A stretch of DNA of 46,405 bases. Source: Rickettsiales bacterium. Its GTDB lineage: Bacteria; Pseudomonadota; Alphaproteobacteria; Rs-D84. A program made the translations under genes and the position numbers. The stretch covers positions 1-46,405 of the forward strand of contig JAIRRC010000017.1 of NCBI GenBank assembly GCA_031256175.1, written 5' to 3'. Positions 10,117 through 19,343 of this stretch are shown piece after piece (position 1 is the stretch's first letter; every line of letters begins with the position of its first letter). Under the pieces are notes generated by a model. The model was given only the letters and a program-made list of their open reading frames with translations, made no database searches and had not been told where the DNA came from.

Positions 10117-10584
10117 ATGAAACACGAACTCGGTCGTTCTTTAATAGAAATGGTGGGCGTGCTGGCGATAGGCGGCATAATGACGGCGGCGGCGTTCCGG
10201 GCATTCCAAGTCATACAAACGAATCAGAACCGGTTGATAGCGGAAGACCAGCTGCGCGACGTCGCTAACAATGCGAAGATTCTTTTCTCGGGCCGGAAAA
10301 GTTTTGAAAACATCTCGGCGGGATACTTGATAAAAGCCGGGGCGATGAAAATCGACCGGGTGAAGATAGGCGGCGCGATGACGATAACCGCCCTTCCATC
10401 CGACAAAAATTCACCCAAATCGTTCGAGATAAGAATACCTGAAATCAATAATTCGGATTGCCTGTATTTCGCGACGAAGAAATTGGATTTCGTGGGCATG
10501 CTGAAAGTGAACGGCTACGAGCAAACCCCCTCGTCCTATTGCCAAGACGCCGCCGCGAACGAATTGTCGTTTATAATTAAATAG
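10117..10584 (+). CDS. type IV pilin-like protein
   Basis: GRSLIEMVGVLAIGGIMTAAAFRAFQ prepilin-like N-terminus; start reset to ATG 10117 because upstream ORF codons are repeat DNA. Confidence 0.55.
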   Translation: MKHELGRSLIEMVGVLAIGGIMTAAAFRAFQVIQTNQNRLIAEDQLRDVANNAKILFSGRKSFENISAGYLIKAGAMKIDRVKIGGAMTITALPSDKNSPKSFEIRIPEINNSDCLYFATKKLDFVGMLKVNGYEQTPSSYCQDAAANELSFIIK

Positions 10585-10686
10585 CCTGTTGTCATCCTCG
10601 CACTTCCTCAATCGTCATACTGGCGAAGGCCAGTATCCAGTAATAACTATCATCCATTGTCATCCCCGATTTAATCGGGGACCTCA

Positions 10687-11210
10687 TCATCATACTCACA
10701 ACAAAACAAAAACTTCTTCGCCGAACCATCCGCCAATTCGGAAATAAAGATGCGAATTGTCCTGACCGCGTTCAAATTATGGTTGAAAGACAATAAAACG
10801 AAGAAAAACCTATCATATATCGATTTGTTCGCCGGACAAGGGATATACGACGACGGAACATTATCGACGCCGGTCCGCGTCTTGCAGGAAATCTGCGAAA
10901 CGCGCACGCTGACAGAAAAATTCGACATAATCCTGAACGACCGCAACCCGGAATATATGGCCAAACTTCGCCGGACCATAGCAAACGTTAGAAATGCGAA
11001 ATATATAAAATCTTTGACGACTTCCAACACATTGGCCGAGAAACAAATAAATGCCATTGCTTGCCGTTCAAATTCAAAATGGACGGCACGCTGAAAACCA
11101 GCCATTACGTCATTTTCATAATCCGCGATAAGAAAAGATTCGACAGAACAAAAACCGCATTAAAACAATTTGCAAACCATGCGGGCGATGTCCTATGCTA
11201 TAAACCATGA
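10687..11210 (+). pseudogene. three-Cys-motif partner protein (TcmP) remnant
   Basis: KNFFAEPSANSEIKMRIVLTAFKLWLK..LSYIDLFAGQGIYDDGT in one frame, KFKMDGTLKTSHYVIFIIRDKKRFDRTKTALKQFANHAGDVLCYKP* in another; no start codon, frame change near 11050. Confidence 0.55.
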
Positions 11211-11941
11211 GCGAACATTCGAATATAGATTGGACGACTTCGACTTGGAACCCTTTGGTCGGCTGCACGAAATACAGCGACGGGTGCGCGAACTGCTACG
11301 CCGCGCCTATTGCGGAGCGGTTCCGCCAGCAAGGCGTCAAGGGCTACGAGAACGGATTCGAACTGACCCTTCGGCCCGAGCGTCTGGAAATCCCGTTGCA
11401 TTGGAAAAAACCGCGGCTGATTTTTGTGGACTCTATGTGCGACCTGTTCCACGACGACGTGCCGCTGGAATACATCCGACGCGTCTTCGAAATCATGAAG
11501 CGCGCGAACTGGCACCAGTATCAGATACTGACCAAACGCAGCGCGCGCATGAAGGAACTGGCAAATGAACTCGAATGGTTGCCGAACATTTGGGCGGGTA
11601 TAACGATAGAGTCCGACAAATACCGCAGCCGCATTGATGACTTGCAAGCGACGCCGGCGAAACACAAATGGCTTTCGCTTGAGCCGCTGTTGTCGCCGAT
11701 TCCGAGGCTGAACTTGACTGGCATAGAATGGGTTATCGCAGGCGGCGAATCCGGCCCGAACGCGCGGCCGATGGAAATCGACTGGATACGCGAAATCAGG
11801 GATCAGGCGCGCGAACAGGGCGCGGCGTTCTGGTTCAAACAGACGAGCGAATCTGGCGGCAGCAACAATCCGCCCGTGCTGGACGGAAAATTCTATAAGG
11901 AATTCCCGAAGTTCGAATCCGGAGCCATAAGCTTATTCTAA
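11207..11941 (+). CDS. phage Gp37/Gp68 family protein (DUF5131, three-Cys radical-SAM-like)
   Basis: IDWTTSTWNPLVGCTKYSDGCANCYA..; ATGA overlap with the TcmP remnant. Confidence 0.85.
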   Translation: MSEHSNIDWTTSTWNPLVGCTKYSDGCANCYAAPIAERFRQQGVKGYENGFELTLRPERLEIPLHWKKPRLIFVDSMCDLFHDDVPLEYIRRVFEIMKRANWHQYQILTKRSARMKELANELEWLPNIWAGITIESDKYRSRIDDLQATPAKHKWLSLEPLLSPIPRLNLTGIEWVIAGGESGPNARPMEIDWIREIRDQAREQGAAFWFKQTSESGGSNNPPVLDGKFYKEFPKFESGAISLF

Positions 11942-12015
11942 TCTTGAAACAATAAACCCTCATCGCCCGCCTTGCGGGCGATTCTCATTTCACAACCACA
12001 ACCAAAGGAAAAAAC

Positions 12016-13380
12016 ATGAACATACTCGATATGTATAAGAAAGCGGTCACCGAACGCAGCGACTGGCTTAACCGCTGGACGGCGTGCAAGAAATACGCGC
12101 AGCCCGAAAGCGACGCGGATTCTGCGGCCCTGTTCGACAGCACCGCGGCGGACGCGGCGGAATTGTTGGCCGGCGCGATGTTCGGCATGATAACGCCGCC
12201 GGAAAGCGAATGGCTGAATCTTACGGACGACAATCCGGAAAGCCTGGCGGAACAGACTGCGGAAACGATTTTGCGCCAGCATTTGAACAATTCGAATTTT
12301 TATACGACTATACACCAGTGCTACTTGGACCTCGCCATACTCGGCACCGCGTGCCTGTTGTTCTCGGAAAACCCGATTGGCAGCGCAAGCGCGTTCAATT
12401 TCCAGGCGCTTCCGATGAAGGACATAGCGGTGCTGCGCGACGCTTCGGACAAGGTAAGCGCGGTGTTCTACGCGACCTCGATGGCGATGCGGAATATCGC
12501 GGAAAAATATCCGTCATGGACGCCGCCGTCGAAAATGAAGGATAGCGCGGACGCGCAAATAAGAATAATCCAAAGCGTGGTTGAAACGGACGGCAAATGG
12601 AAAATGACGGCCTGGGCGGACACGGACGGGAAATTTGAAAACAACATCTTGGAAACGGGCGAGTTCAAAATGAATCCGTTCATCGTGTTCAGATGGTCCG
12701 CGGCGACGGGCGAAACATACGGCCGAAGCCCGGTCATGCGCGCCCTGCCCGACATCAAAACCGCGAACAAAGTCGTCGAGCTCGTCTTGAAGAACGCGAG
12801 CATTTCAGTCGCCGGGATTTGGCAGGCGGACGACGACGGCGTGATAAACCTTTCGAATATCAGTTTGATTCCTGGCGCGATAATCCCGAAAGCTGTGGGC
12901 TCTGCGGGGCTGACGCCTCTGCGAAGCGGGGCGGACTTCGACGTGTCGCAGCTTGTGCTTGGCGACCTTCGCGCGCGCATACGGACGGCGCTCTTGGCGG
13001 ACAAGCTTTCCAGCATGACGGATAAAGTTATGACCGCGACGGAAGTGCTGGCGCGGAACATGGACATGCTTCGCGTCCTTGGCGCGACATACGGAAGGCT
13101 TCTGTTCGAAATGATAACGCCGATAGCGAACCGCGGACTTTACATATTGTCGCGGCGCGGATTTATATCGGACGTGAAAATAGGCTCGAACGTGAAGCTG
13201 CGCTGCACCTCGCCGATATCGAAATTGTCCGGCTCGGAACAGGCGGCGCAGGTCTTGAATTGGATAGAAGGCATGACAAGCGCGGGCATGGCCGGCCGGA
13301 TAAATTCCGACGCGGCATTCACCTGGCTTGCGGACACGCTCAAAATCCCGCAGCAATTAATCGCAAAGACCGAGGTGTAA
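12016..13380 (+). CDS. podoviral portal / head-tail connector protein
   Basis: 454 aa; LAGAMFGMITPPESEWLNLTDD, GETYGRSPVMRALPDIKTANKVVE, MTATEVLAR are portal signatures. Confidence 0.8.
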   Translation: MNILDMYKKAVTERSDWLNRWTACKKYAQPESDADSAALFDSTAADAAELLAGAMFGMITPPESEWLNLTDDNPESLAEQTAETILRQHLNNSNFYTTIHQCYLDLAILGTACLLFSENPIGSASAFNFQALPMKDIAVLRDASDKVSAVFYATSMAMRNIAEKYPSWTPPSKMKDSADAQIRIIQSVVETDGKWKMTAWADTDGKFENNILETGEFKMNPFIVFRWSAATGETYGRSPVMRALPDIKTANKVVELVLKNASISVAGIWQADDDGVINLSNISLIPGAIIPKAVGSAGLTPLRSGADFDVSQLVLGDLRARIRTALLADKLSSMTDKVMTATEVLARNMDMLRVLGATYGRLLFEMITPIANRGLYILSRRGFISDVKIGSNVKLRCTSPISKLSGSEQAAQVLNWIEGMTSAGMAGRINSDAAFTWLADTLKIPQQLIAKTEV

Positions 13381-13572
13381 ATGGAGAAAAATTATACCCA
13401 ATGCTTCAACACGCACCCGGGCGCGCAGGTCTTGAAACACCTGCGCTCGATAACGATTGAAAGATACCTTGGCGCGAACGCGACCGAGGCGGAGCTTAGA
13501 ACATTGGAAGCCCAGCGCGCCCTGGTCCACCAAATCGAAACGCAAATCGAACGCGGGAAAAACAACCCATAA
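13381..13572 (+). CDS. small phage protein, Bbp19-like
   Basis: 63 aa, YTQCFNTHPGAQVLKHLRSITIERYLGANATEAELRTLEAQRALVHQI; starts directly after the portal stop. Confidence 0.5.
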   Translation: MEKNYTQCFNTHPGAQVLKHLRSITIERYLGANATEAELRTLEAQRALVHQIETQIERGKNNP

Positions 13573-13615
13573 ATTGTCATCCCCGATTTAATCGGGGAAC
13601 TCATCAACTCGTAAG
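13571..13615. repeat. family R3 repeat supplying the SD of the lysozyme gene
   Basis: attgtcatccccgatttaatcggggaactcatcaactcgtaaggaa. Confidence 0.65.
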
Positions 13616-13624
13616 GAATGCACG

Positions 13625-14074
13625 ATGCGAACTAGCGAAACTGGCCTCGGCCTCATAAAAAAACACGAAGGCCTTCGGCTCGCGCCGTATAAATGTCCGG
13701 CGGGGCTGTGGACAATCGGCTATGGGCACTTGATATTGCCGGGCGAAAATTTCGGCGGACCGATAACGCAAGAGGAGGCCTCGGGCCTCCTCCGCAAGGA
13801 TATCGAAACCGCCGAAACGGCAATCGTGAAAAACGTCTTGGTCCCGCTGAAACAAAACCGGTTCGACGCGCTCGTGTCGCTCGTCTTCAACATCGGCGCC
13901 GCCGCGTTCCGCGATTCGACAATTCTTCGCTACGTGAATAATCCGGACTTCAAAAGCGGAAAATATCCCACGATGGGAAGCGCCTGGCTGGCCTGGAATA
14001 AAGCGGGCGGCAAAGAACTTCCGGGCCTAACCCTCCGCCGCACGGATGAATGGAATTTATATCAAAAGTGCTGA
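13625..14074 (+). CDS. phage lysozyme (GH24 endolysin)
   Basis: TGLGLIKKHEGLRLAPYKCPAGLWTIGYGH...LVSLVFNIGAAAFRDSTILRYVN. Confidence 0.9.
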   Translation: MRTSETGLGLIKKHEGLRLAPYKCPAGLWTIGYGHLILPGENFGGPITQEEASGLLRKDIETAETAIVKNVLVPLKQNRFDALVSLVFNIGAAAFRDSTILRYVNNPDFKSGKYPTMGSAWLAWNKAGGKELPGLTLRRTDEWNLYQKC

Positions 14075-15951
14075 ACGAACCGCGCGGATAATCCGGTTCC
14101 GAATTTATCAAGCTGATAGAAATATTCGAATTGCAGGGCGGTGTCGATTTGCCGGTTGCGGCCGATAAGCCATGTAAGCCTGTTGGTGATTCCCGCGCTT
14201 CCGTATTCCTGCGTGGCGGCGTTCGCGAACAATTCGAGATTGTCCTTGCCGAATGAAAGATAGTTCGCGAATCCGAATTTCATCCCGGCCGATTGGAATT
14301 TTGTGTTAATGTCGGCGGTCGCGAAAGCATAGAATAAATCGTCGTCGTCGCTGATGACGAAGCTTTTTCCGAACCCAAGGTTCGCGCCGAAAGCGACGCC
14401 TTCGCGTTGCCATGTCTTCACGTTCTTGAAAGACCAAAATCCAGCGCCGGCTTCCCACGACCAGCCGTGGAACAAGGCGACGTCGGGATTCATGGATATA
14501 AGGCTTGCGAATACGAATCTTTCGAAATTGATTCCGTCCGTGCCGGCGCTGCCCTCGAAATTAAGGGCGCTGATTTCGGACCATTTGTTCATGCCGAAAT
14601 CGTCGTCCATGAATTTGTGATAAGCCGGCGCGAATCCAAGCGTCCCGCGCGCTCCGAAATTATCGGCGGAAACGCCCGCGGACGCCGACATGATTCGGTG
14701 CGCGTCATAAGCGGGCTCCAGCGGCGCCTTGTCCTCGAAGAACGGGCCGTATCCGCGCAGCCCGCGGCGAATATAGAGCAAATCGAAATTCTTCTCGCGC
14801 ATTTCTTCTTCCGAAATTTTCCCATGCGCAAGGTTGTATTGATTCATGTCGAAAAGAATCTCGACGACGCGCGCCTTTGATTTCACGTCGGGCAAAGCGT
14901 CCAAACCCTGAACGCCGTTCCAGTTTTCTATGACGTGCTTTTCTTCTGGCGTAAGCTCCTTCCATCGCTCGCTGACCCTGCCCTGCATGGACAGGCGCAG
15001 CTTTCCGGAAATGACCATGGGTTCTATGGTGCGCATGACTTCGGTTGGGAAAATGGCGCCGCCCTTGTTTTCTTCTATCAAAGGATTCACGACGCGGAGC
15101 AAATCGATGACGGCGCTGCTGCAATTGACGTCCATGAAATAATAGTCGGCATAGACATATGCAAGCTCCCACATATGCTTCTTCAAAAATTCGACCTTTT
15201 CATAAGGAACATTAAGCTTGAATTCTTGGAGGTTGCGGTTGTCGATTACGCCATAGACTTTTATCTTCTCGTAATAAGGCGCGATGGTCCAGATTCCGGG
15301 ATAGCCGCCCGTGAAACCCATCCATGCGAAACTTATGGAATTGTATTGTTCTGGGGTTATGGCGGCGAAATTTATGGTTGTGCTGCCGAAAATATTTTCA
15401 TCCTGGTCTATGCGAAGGAAAGTGTGTCCGAACATGGAAGACGGATTCGACAAGGTGTTGGAAGCGAAAATAATGGAAACCGAATCGCCCATCATGCGGG
15501 CGCGCCATTGTTCGTAGTTTGGGCAGCCGACGCGCGGGAATTGCACGCCGAGCGCGCCTTCAAGAAAATCGAGCCGCGCGGGAAACATGCAGACGGGGTG
15601 CTGTTTAAGGAAGGTGGATTTGAATCCGCCCTTGAATTCGCGCTCTATGTTGTGTGGCGAAACATAAGGGCTGAAAAACCCGCGGATGGTCGCTTCCAGT
15701 TCCGCGGCGGGGTCGCGCCGCCCGTCTTCGCCAAGCCAGAATTCCGGGTCGGTTATGACGGACTCGTTGGTGTTGTAGTGAAGCAAAGCGCGCCATACGG
15801 GATGGCTCGCGACATTTTGTTCCTTGGCGCCCGCGATGATTTTTTCTATGCGGTCTTCTTTTCCCGCGAACACCGGCATAGAGAATAAAATTATTGTCAT
15901 TCCCGCGACGGCGGGAATCCCAAATCGTAAAAATCCTTTCAACTTTTTCAT
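14062..15951 (-). CDS. DUF4105 (Lnb N-terminal periplasmic domain) membrane-associated protein
   Basis: signal peptide MKKLKGFLRFGIPAVAGMTIILFSMPVFAG; SNPSSMFGHTFLRID; YYFMDVNCSSAVIDLLR. Confidence 0.75.
   Translation of the reverse strand: MKKLKGFLRFGIPAVAGMTIILFSMPVFAGKEDRIEKIIAGAKEQNVASHPVWRALLHYNTNESVITDPEFWLGEDGRRDPAAELEATIRGFFSPYVSPHNIEREFKGGFKSTFLKQHPVCMFPARLDFLEGALGVQFPRVGCPNYEQWRARMMGDSVSIIFASNTLSNPSSMFGHTFLRIDQDENIFGSTTINFAAITPEQYNSISFAWMGFTGGYPGIWTIAPYYEKIKVYGVIDNRNLQEFKLNVPYEKVEFLKKHMWELAYVYADYYFMDVNCSSAVIDLLRVVNPLIEENKGGAIFPTEVMRTIEPMVISGKLRLSMQGRVSERWKELTPEEKHVIENWNGVQGLDALPDVKSKARVVEILFDMNQYNLAHGKISEEEMREKNFDLLYIRRGLRGYGPFFEDKAPLEPAYDAHRIMSASAGVSADNFGARGTLGFAPAYHKFMDDDFGMNKWSEISALNFEGSAGTDGINFERFVFASLISMNPDVALFHGWSWEAGAGFWSFKNVKTWQREGVAFGANLGFGKSFVISDDDDLFYAFATADINTKFQSAGMKFGFANYLSFGKDNLELFANAATQEYGSAGITNRLTWLIGRNRQIDTALQFEYFYQLDKFGTGLSARFVQHF
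15893..15935. repeat. family R3 palindrome within the signal-peptide coding region
   Basis: attgtcattcccgcgacggcgggaatcccaaatcgta, as in the intergenic copy at 18268. Confidence 0.8.
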
Positions 15952-15999
15952 AATGGGCAGTATATACCGCGAAATTCCACCGGTCAAATGAATAAGACC

Positions 16000-16267
16000 C
16001 GAAAAATCCTAGCGAAATCGCAAAATCGAGGATAGAACGTCGAATAGCCGGCAAACACGGCCGACGGCTAGGCTTGCCGCTCCTGCGGCGGCCGGGTTTG
16101 CGAAGCTAGTCGGCGTTATAGACCGACAGCGAGCGTATAAGCGCACAACGAACGGCGTTGTTAGCCGTGAGTTGATGTGCGCGTCGCGAGATGACTGCGG
16201 GTGGTGTGCACAAGACTTACACGAACGCCTTGCTAGCAGAATTTGAAAAATTGAGCGGGATTTTTCG
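16000..16267. repeat. CRAAAAATCC-terminated inverted-repeat element (copy D)
   Basis: ends CGAAAAATCC...GGATTTTTCG-type (gggatttttcg); the rc of the right end matches the rc of copy A's right end (AAAATCC..CTCAATTTTTC). Confidence 0.6.
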
Positions 16268-16272
16268 TCATA

Positions 16273-16614
16273 TCACAACATATTCTTGAAATGTTTGACG
16301 GAAAGCCCGGCGACAACGATGACATCGAACCGCGCGTCCATACCTCGCCCGCGCTTGGCCAGCCAGCCTTCCGCCGCGCGGCGCAAACGAATTTGTTGCG
16401 CGGGCGCAATGGCATATAAACCCTCGTCCACGCTCCGCCGCGCTTTGACTTCGACGAAAACAACGATATTTCCGCGCCGCGCGATTATGTCGATTTCAGC
16501 GCCGCCGGTTCCCGCGCCGGTCCTGTATCGTTTCTCCAAAATGACATAACCCTTGAAGCGCAATAACATGGCCGCCAGCCATTCTGCGAACAAACCCTTC
16601 TTATATCTGTCCAA
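16273..16614 (-). CDS. YraN family protein (UPF0102)
   Basis: GLFAEWLAAMLLRFKGYVILEKRYRTGAGTGGAEIDIIARRGNIVVFVEVKAR. Confidence 0.9.
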   Translation of the reverse strand: MDRYKKGLFAEWLAAMLLRFKGYVILEKRYRTGAGTGGAEIDIIARRGNIVVFVEVKARRSVDEGLYAIAPAQQIRLRRAAEGWLAKRGRGMDARFDVIVVAGLSVKHFKNML

Positions 16615-16672
16615 CTTTCCTCACTTGTCATGGTCGGGCTAAGACCCGACCACCCTATAACTATTATCATTA

Positions 16673-17578
16673 TTAAAACGAATAAGGCTTTGCACGGAAC
16701 CTCTCGCGCGAATCGTCATAGTTGTCGAGATTGTCCCTGTTCTTCAATTCATTGTCGACCAAGCCAAGCTCTCCATAACCTGCGCGCATGAAAGGGTCGG
16801 CGGGATTGTCGCTCGACACCCAGAATTCGTTCCCGGAATTCGGCGCCCCGTATTTTTCGAGAATCATCTGCCAAAAGGCCAGGATTTTTTTCTCGCGCTG
16901 GTTTGCGAATTTTTGCGCGTCGCCGGGCTTGGAATTGACGTCGTTGGAATATTCGACCTTCCAAACGACGTTTCCTGTGGCGTTCGAAGTGAAATGGGCG
17001 GCAATCTTCTCGCCTGTCTCTGGCCGTTCCAAACGCATGGTCTCGGGATAAAGGAATCCGCGTTTTTTGGCGGCGGTCTTTATGCAGTTGTCCAGTTCCG
17101 CGGGCGCGTTGATTTTTTGCAAACGGCACTCGTAGTCCAAATTGTCGCGCCAGTTTTCCGGTATGGAATATACGATGGAGTTCTTCTTGGCCGGCGTGTA
17201 GATTCCGGCCTCGCGGAAGAATTGGATACGGACGCTCTCGAACGGCATGCCGAGCATGATTCCGGCAATGTCGAAATCGCGGACATCGGCGAAGGACGAA
17301 TTTGCGTTAAGCGGAAAACTCATGGGCAGATTGGCGAACAAGTCGAATTCCGCCGCGGACTGCGAAACGCTGCCTTCAAGCATGTCGCCCCCGCCGCCTG
17401 CGAAACCGCCGCCTTCAAGCATGTCGCCCCCGCCGCCTGCGAAACCGCCGCCGCTTTCGCCGGCGTCATATCCGCCGTCGTCCAGGAAGGGCGCGTCGTC
17501 GTAATATTCTTCCTCGGCCCGCGCGGCAGGCACGGCGAGAGCGAAAGCAACGATAAAAACCAAAACCTTCTTTAACAT
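16673..17578 (-). CDS. secreted protein of unknown function with Gly-rich tandem repeat
   Basis: signal peptide MLKKVLVFIVAFALAVPAARA; GGFAGGGGDMLEG x2. Confidence 0.6.
   Translation of the reverse strand: MLKKVLVFIVAFALAVPAARAEEEYYDDAPFLDDGGYDAGESGGGFAGGGGDMLEGGGFAGGGGDMLEGSVSQSAAEFDLFANLPMSFPLNANSSFADVRDFDIAGIMLGMPFESVRIQFFREAGIYTPAKKNSIVYSIPENWRDNLDYECRLQKINAPAELDNCIKTAAKKRGFLYPETMRLERPETGEKIAAHFTSNATGNVVWKVEYSNDVNSKPGDAQKFANQREKKILAFWQMILEKYGAPNSGNEFWVSSDNPADPFMRAGYGELGLVDNELKNRDNLDNYDDSRERFRAKPYSF
17374..17451. repeat. 39-bp tandem repeat, 2 copies
   Basis: cttcaagcatgtcgcccccgccgcctgcgaaaccgccgc repeated exactly (13 aa). Confidence 0.95.
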
Positions 17579-17646
17579 ATTTTACCCTGTCATGCCGACG
17601 AAGGTCGGCATCTCAAATCGTATTATCCATTTTCCCCGCCGTCGTT

Positions 17647-18258
17647 TCAACCCCTAAAATCGACCACCCTGAACCTGAAAATTTTGGACGCGTCCCCGCC
17701 GTCGCGAAGAATCCGCGCGGCATTCGGCCGCAGTTCCCGCTCGAAATCGACTTTAAGATAAATGGTGCGGTCGGCATGGGTCCGCGCGCGCGGCCCGGCC
17801 CAGGTGTCGAGTCGCAAATCCACGCGATAATATTCTCCCTCTTTGGCGATTCCGCGAACGCGCACCTCGCGCATTCCTTTCTTGGCGGCGATGTCCTCGA
17901 TTTCGGGATAAACCTCGCGCTTCCATGTTTCGAACACATCGGTCTCGGAAGCGGACATGAAATAAATGAAGGAATCGCGGCCTGCGCTGCCGCGAACACG
18001 CGCCTCGGCCGCATCGGGATTCGCGTGATAGGCCTCGAACACCCAGCGCCGCAGCATCCAGTCGATAATCTCCTCGTCGAACAGCTCCTCGAAAGCGACG
18101 ACATCTGCGCGCCCCTCGGCATAGTTGGAAGTCTGGAATACGACGGGCGCGACCTCGGACTTTTTCGAAGCGACATAAATCTCGGCCGACAATACGACGG
18201 CGGCGCTAGCCAGCGCAACAATCAGCGACATTGAAAAGAAATTAATCAAACCCTTCAT
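17647..18258 (-). CDS. single-TM periplasmic protein, VirB8/NTF2-like (tentative)
   Basis: N-terminal TM helix then ~170-aa soluble domain; same layout as the gene at 18307. Confidence 0.35.
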   Translation of the reverse strand: MKGLINFFSMSLIVALASAAVVLSAEIYVASKKSEVAPVVFQTSNYAEGRADVVAFEELFDEEIIDWMLRRWVFEAYHANPDAAEARVRGSAGRDSFIYFMSASETDVFETWKREVYPEIEDIAAKKGMREVRVRGIAKEGEYYRVDLRLDTWAGPRARTHADRTIYLKVDFERELRPNAARILRDGGDASKIFRFRVVDFRG

Positions 18259-18306
18259 TCTTTTTTTCCTTTGTTATTCCCGCGAAGGCGGGAATCTCAA
18301 ATCGTA

Positions 18307-19083
18307 TTATTCCTTTTTATCCCTAAAAAAATACCGAAACTCGCTGACATACTGCCCCATGTTCTTTGGATAGATTTGGTTGTTGGTTCCGATGCGAACG
18401 AAAGCGACCACCGGCTCGCGCCCTGCCTCGACCAGCCTTCCGCCCGCGCCGACGTCATAGTTCACGACATCGAACCGAAGCCGCCACATGGTGCCGTTGC
18501 CGCCGAATTCGGGCCGCGATAAAGGCCGCGCGCGAACATCGGGCTCGCCGTCGGTGTCGACCGCTACGCCGCGGGCTCGGCGCCCGTCGAACATTTTTCT
18601 GTATTCAAGAACCTCGGTGTTCATGAAGCCTGCGAATATGTCCGCGGTGGTCTGGCAGCAAATCTCGCCTTGAATGTTTTCGTCGACCTGGCCGCATTTG
18701 GAAAGAACGCAAGTCTTCCAAGCCGCGTCGTTGGCGGACGCGCTTGCGGATACATTGAACCATCGGCGAACGAATTCGCGCGCGACATACTCTTGAATGA
18801 CGCGCTGGGACATGTTGTCTTCCTGACGCGATTCATCGATGACGCTCCAAGCGGACGAATCGCGGCTTCGCACGATAATAAGCGCCTCGGACCCTTGATA
18901 GCGCTTGGCGAAATAAACCGCGCCCGCCAGAACGACAAGCAAGCCCGCCGATATCAGGGCGGCGATGGCCAATACGCGCGAAAGTTCGATATACCGGTTC
19001 TGTGGTTCTGTCTTTATGTCGAAGCGCTGGGGATAGTCTGGGATGGGAACAGCGTTGTCGACTTTTTTATCCATTGTAGACAA
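18307..19083 (-). CDS. single-TM periplasmic protein, VirB8/DotI-like (tentative)
   Basis: cytoplasmic N-terminus, TM VLAIAALISAGLLVVLAGAVYFA, soluble C-terminal domain; adjacent to a lipoprotein ORF. Confidence 0.4.
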   Translation of the reverse strand: MSTMDKKVDNAVPIPDYPQRFDIKTEPQNRYIELSRVLAIAALISAGLLVVLAGAVYFAKRYQGSEALIIVRSRDSSAWSVIDESRQEDNMSQRVIQEYVAREFVRRWFNVSASASANDAAWKTCVLSKCGQVDENIQGEICCQTTADIFAGFMNTEVLEYRKMFDGRRARGVAVDTDGEPDVRARPLSRPEFGGNGTMWRLRFDVVNYDVGAGGRLVEAGREPVVAFVRIGTNNQIYPKNMGQYVSEFRYFFRDKKE

Positions 19084-19213
19084 TCATGCAGGCGCAAGGC
19101 GAGAGCTTAAGCTCGTCCTGCCCGAACCCGATTCCGACCGGGTCTTTTTCGTAAATCTGGCCGCAACCCGCGACCGATAAAGCCAATACGAATACGATTA
19201 GAAATTTTTTCAT
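19067..19213 (-). CDS. small lipoprotein
   Basis: MKKFLIVFVLALSVAGCGQIYEKD.. lipobox VAGC; overlaps the start of the 18307 ORF. Confidence 0.55.
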   Translation of the reverse strand: MKKFLIVFVLALSVAGCGQIYEKDPVGIGFGQDELKLSPCACMIVYNG

Positions 19214-19289
19214 GCGTGCGCTCCTTCTCCCCATTCCCAAAGGTTCTGTAAGATTATAGAAATTTCCCATACCCCGGGTCAATAATAAA

Positions 19290-19337
19290 AAAAGTTCCCC
19301 TCCGGTGGATGGGTCGGCGAAGCCGGGGGTGGTCTTT
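19290..19337. repeat. family R2 palindromic repeat
   Basis: aaaaagttcccctccggtggatgggtcGGCgaaGCCgggggtggtctttta. Confidence 0.75.
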
Positions 19338-19343
19338 TATTGA

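Noticed and set aside
14935-15888. 317-aa + strand ORF antisense to the DUF4105 gene
   Set aside because: Shadow ORF caused by codon bias; the minus-strand ORF has signal peptide and domain motifs
16130-16230. Integron attC-like site (GTTGTTA / GTTATTAGGC)
   Set aside because: The paired R/L boxes of attC are not present and no integron integrase or cassette array is visible
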